Of a stretch of DNA of 64,000 bases, positions 61,448-64,000 are shown piece by piece. The stretch is taken from contig NZ_CP177147.1 in the NCBI RefSeq assembly GCF_050389775.1, positions 62,001 to 126,000 on the forward strand, in the 5' to 3' direction. Source of the DNA: Marinibacterium sp050389775. Lineage in GTDB: Bacteria > Pseudomonadota > Alphaproteobacteria > Rhodobacterales > Rhodobacteraceae. The position numbers were made by a program, and so were the translations under genes. Numbering within the stretch: the first letter of the stretch is position 1; each line of letters begins with the position of its first letter. The notes under the pieces were generated by a model. It did not search any database. It was not told the DNA's origin and worked only from the letters and a program-made list of their open reading frames with translations.

Positions 61448-62422
61448 CTAGCCCCGGATGAACCGCTGGCGCACCTGGTCGAAGGACACCGCCAGGATCA
61501 GCAGCGTGCCGGCGGCCACCTGCTGCCAGGTCGAATTGACGTTCATCAGGGTCATGCCGTTGTTCAGCACCCCGACGATCAACAGGCCCAGCACGGTGCC
61601 GAACATCGAGCCCACGCCGCCCTTCAGGGTCGTGCCGCCCAGGATGATGGCCGTGATGACGGCCAGTTCTAGCCCGACCCCGGTGGTGCCCGATGTCGAG
61701 CCCAGCTGCGAGGCCGAGACCAGGCCGGTCAGGGCCATGCACAGGCCCGAGATCATGAAGCCCAGGAACAGCGTGCGCCGGGTGCGGATGCCGACCAGCC
61801 GGGCGGCGGTGTCATTGGCGCCGATGGCATAGATCGTCCGGCCAAAGACCGTGCGCGCCAGAAGGATGCCGACGACCACGGCGACCAGCACGAAAAGCAG
61901 CGTGGCCAGCGGGATGTCGAACACCGGCCGGGCGATGGCCCAGTCGAACCCGGTGACCCGCACGCTGGACGCGCCGCCGATCGACAGCACCAGCCCGCGG
62001 AAGATGGCCAGCGTGCCCAGCGTGGTGATCAGGGCGTTGACCCCGACCACCGTGACCAGGAACCCGTTGAGCATGCCGATGCCCAGCCCCGTGGCCAGGG
62101 CCACCAGGATGCCCGCCGGAATGCCCCAGGCATTGGCCGCCAGGGCGAACATGAGCGCGACAAAGGCCATGCCGCTGCCGACCGACAGGTCGAACTGGCC
62201 GCCGATCAGCAGGATGGTCCCTCCGGCGGCCAGGATGCCGGTGATCGACATGGCCGTGAAGATGTTCACCCAGTTGGCCCAGGTCAGGAAGTACGGCGAT
62301 TGCAGGGTGAAGAAGCCGACTTCGAGCGCCAGGAACAGGATCAGCGCCGCGCTTTCGGGCAGGGTTATGCGGCGTTTGTCGCGCATGGGCAGGCCCTCGG
62401 CTGTTTCGGTCTGGTCAGGCAT
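61448..62422 (-). CDS. Ribose-type (RbsC-like) ABC transporter permease
   Basis: A 324-residue CUT2 permease with about eight to ten helices. Motifs include FTAMSITGILAAGGTILLIGGQFDLSVGSGMAFV, NGFLVTVVGVNALITTLGTLAIFRG and VITAIILGGTTLKGGVGSMFGT. The ATG at 62422 overlaps the ATPase stop by eight bases and is preceded by GGAGGAGG. A start 12 codons later (MRDKRR) is possible. Confidence 0.93.
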   Translation of the reverse strand: MPDQTETAEGLPMRDKRRITLPESAALILFLALEVGFFTLQSPYFLTWANWVNIFTAMSITGILAAGGTILLIGGQFDLSVGSGMAFVALMFALAANAWGIPAGILVALATGLGIGMLNGFLVTVVGVNALITTLGTLAIFRGLVLSIGGASSVRVTGFDWAIARPVFDIPLATLLFVLVAVVVGILLARTVFGRTIYAIGANDTAARLVGIRTRRTLFLGFMISGLCMALTGLVSASQLGSTSGTTGVGLELAVITAIILGGTTLKGGVGSMFGTVLGLLIVGVLNNGMTLMNVNSTWQQVAAGTLLILAVSFDQVRQRFIRG

Positions 62423-63980
62423 GGGGGGTTCCTCCTCCGGCCACCCGCGTCAGGTTGGCCACCGTGATCTCGTCCTGCGGCAGATGCGCCACTACGCGCC
62501 CGCGCACCATGACGACCGCCCGGGTCGCGGCATGGCTGATGTCCTCGTAATCGGACGAGGCGATCAGGATGCCATGGCCCTCGCGGGCCAGGCTGCGCAG
62601 GATCGCATAGATTTCCTCGCGCGCGCCGACATCGACGCCGCGTGTGGGTTCGACCAGCAACAGCAGGCGCGACCCGTTTTCCAGCCAGCGGCCCAGCATG
62701 ACCTTCTGCTGGTTGCCTCCCGACAGGGCAGTGATCAGCTCGGCCCCGTCGGCGCGCGAGCGGACCTTGAGCGCCCGGTGCCAATTGGCAAAGGCCGTGG
62801 TTTCCGCCCTGCGCGAGATCACCCCGCGACGGGCCAGCCGCGACCAGCTGGGCACGGCCAGGTTCTCGGCCGTGCTGCGCGGGCCAAAGATGCCCTCGGT
62901 CTTGCGTTCCGGCGGCAGGAAGCCGATGCCCCGGGCGATGGCCTCGGCGGGATGGGCAAAGGACACCTCTTCGCCGTCCAGCCGGATGCTGCCGGACCGG
63001 TGCGGCTCGGCCCCGAAGAGCGCCGCGGCACATTCCGGCACGCCCGATCCGATCTTGCCGTAAAGGCCCACGATCTCGCCCGGGGCGACATCGAGATCGA
63101 CATCGGCAAAGGCGGCCCCGGTCAGCCCGCGCACGGCGATCAGCGGCGGCGTGCCGGTGGCCCCGAACCGATAGGCATCCCCGTCGCGCGACAATTCCCG
63201 GCCGACCATGGCGGTCACGACCTGCGGCTGGTCGACGGTATCGACATCGGCATCCAGCGCCACCCGCCCGTCGCGCAGCACGCAGACCCGGTCGGCAATC
63301 TCGAAGACCTCATCGAGCCGGTGGGTGATATAGAGGATCGCGATCCCCTGCCCTTTCATGTGGGCGATCAGCTCGAACAGGCGCCGTGTCTCTGCATCCG
63401 ACAGCGCGGCGGTCGGCTCGTCGAAGATCACGCAGCGCGAGGTGCCGATGGTCGCCCGGGCGATCTCGATGATCTGGCGTTCACCCAGCCGCAGCGACCC
63501 GACCCGCGCCTCCAGCGGGATATCGGCCCCCAGCGCATCCAGCGCCGCCCGGGCGGCCCGGCGCATGGCCCCGCGCGACACAAAACCCCAGCGGTTGGGC
63601 AGGGCGCCCAGGGTGATGTTCTCGGCCACGCTCAGCGGCGGGGCATCGGCGATTTCCTGGGCGATCAGGCGGATGCCCGCGGCCCGGGCCTGGCCCACCG
63701 ACCGCAGCGGCCCGGCCGTGCCGTCGATCGCGATGCGGCCAGCGTCGGGCTGATGATCGCCGGCCAGGATGCGCACGAAGGTCGACTTGCCCGCCCCGTT
63801 CTCGCCCAGCAGGGCGGTCACGGATCCGGCGGGCAGGTCGAGATCCACGCCATGCAGCACCTTGACCGGGCCAAAGGACTTGCGGATGCCGCGCACCGAC
63901 AGGAAGGGCGGTGTGGCACCGCTGCCATCGGGCGGACCGGGGGGCTGCATGGCGGGATCGGTCACGGCGTCGCTCAGCAC
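62415..63980 (-). CDS. Ribose-type (RbsA-like) double ATPase
   Basis: A 521-residue CUT2 ATPase of normal length, in contrast to the extended one at 12938. Domain 1 has GENGAGKST, RLGERQIIEIARA and VIFDEPTAAL; domain 2 has the degenerate loop GLYGKIGSGVPE, LSGGNQQKVML and LVEPTRGVDVGAREEIYAIL, where Val-Glu-Pro is present. The GTG at 63980 overlaps the probable end of the previous gene; an ATG ten codons downstream (MQPPGPPDG) is an alternative start. Confidence 0.93.
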   Translation of the reverse strand: MLSDAVTDPAMQPPGPPDGSGATPPFLSVRGIRKSFGPVKVLHGVDLDLPAGSVTALLGENGAGKSTFVRILAGDHQPDAGRIAIDGTAGPLRSVGQARAAGIRLIAQEIADAPPLSVAENITLGALPNRWGFVSRGAMRRAARAALDALGADIPLEARVGSLRLGERQIIEIARATIGTSRCVIFDEPTAALSDAETRRLFELIAHMKGQGIAILYITHRLDEVFEIADRVCVLRDGRVALDADVDTVDQPQVVTAMVGRELSRDGDAYRFGATGTPPLIAVRGLTGAAFADVDLDVAPGEIVGLYGKIGSGVPECAAALFGAEPHRSGSIRLDGEEVSFAHPAEAIARGIGFLPPERKTEGIFGPRSTAENLAVPSWSRLARRGVISRRAETTAFANWHRALKVRSRADGAELITALSGGNQQKVMLGRWLENGSRLLLLVEPTRGVDVGAREEIYAILRSLAREGHGILIASSDYEDISHAATRAVVMVRGRVVAHLPQDEITVANLTRVAGGGTPHA

Positions 63981-64000
63981 GAGGTTTCCGGGTAGAACTC
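63974..64000 (-). CDS. C-terminal end of an upstream gene (probably the binding protein), cut by window edge
   Basis: On the minus strand the last 27 bases read EFYPETSC followed by a stop that overlaps the GTG of the RbsA-like gene (GTGCTGA). The transporter operon lacks a binding protein inside the window, so that is the likely identity, but only eight residues are visible. Confidence 0.4.
   Translation of the reverse strand, partial: EFYPETSC

Overview
The window is a dense, GC-rich stretch of catabolic and uptake genes with short intergenic gaps, many ATGA/GTGA start-stop overlaps and weakly conserved promoters. Gene content (Opp/Dpp, ribose-type and TRAP transporters, GMC oxidoreductases, a two-subunit indolepyruvate oxidoreductase with a long IorB, FCD-type GntR and LysR regulators) suggests an alphaproteobacterium, most likely of the Rhodobacterales/Roseobacter type; this is inference from gene style, with no marker gene to prove it. 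No rRNA, tRNA, transposase, integrase, CRISPR array or housekeeping gene was seen.

Layout. 1-9112: a peptide-type ABC system (Tat-exported binding protein plus partial amidase on the minus strand; LysR; then GMC oxidoreductase, two permeases and a fused double ATPase on the plus strand). 9132-19068: AraC regulator and a minus-strand operon with aldehyde dehydrogenase, sugar-type binding protein, GMC oxidoreductase, ribose-type ATPase with an octapeptide-repeat tail, permease and a second aldehyde dehydrogenase, which looks like an alcohol-to-acid oxidation unit with its own importer. 19361-41663: a large aromatic CoA-thioester block with two acyl-CoA ligases, a thiolase-like enzyme, a zinc-ribbon/pseudo-SDR fusion, two KynB-type cyclases, a 2-aminobenzoyl-CoA monooxygenase/reductase-type fusion, hotdog thioesterases, SDRs, a Rid-like protein, a cupin, an FAH hydrolase, a MarR regulator and IorAB. 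Inserted in it (33139-36217) is a GntR/TauE pair divergent from an aminotransferase. 41889-48299: GntR, TRAP transporter, V4R protein, FAD-linked oxidase and HpcH aldolase. 48321-50509: a group D flavin monooxygenase-like protein with a translationally coupled LysR. 50618-58165: a minus-strand peptide ABC operon ending in M20 peptidase and GntR. 58529-64000: a kynureninase-like PLP enzyme, a CocE-type hydrolase and a ribose-type ABC system running off the right edge.

Two regulatory patterns tie scattered units together. A short palindrome TACTTnAAGTA, exact in two promoters and degenerate in several more, sits before most transcription units of the CoA-thioester block; the MarR protein encoded inside that block is the natural candidate to bind it. 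A second motif, a 16-base identity centred on TTTGATCAAA, lies beside one GntR gene and before the operon that ends in its close paralogue, with a one-mismatch core before the kynureninase-like gene.

The most interesting proposal is that the CoA-thioester block degrades an indole- or aminobenzoate-type compound: IorAB makes an arylacetyl-CoA, cyclase-family hydrolases open or deacylate a ring, a thiolase-like protein with a BbsA/BbsC-like partner releases 2-aminobenzoyl-CoA, and the fused monooxygenase/reductase dearomatises it. The individual families are clear; the substrate and order of steps are inference.
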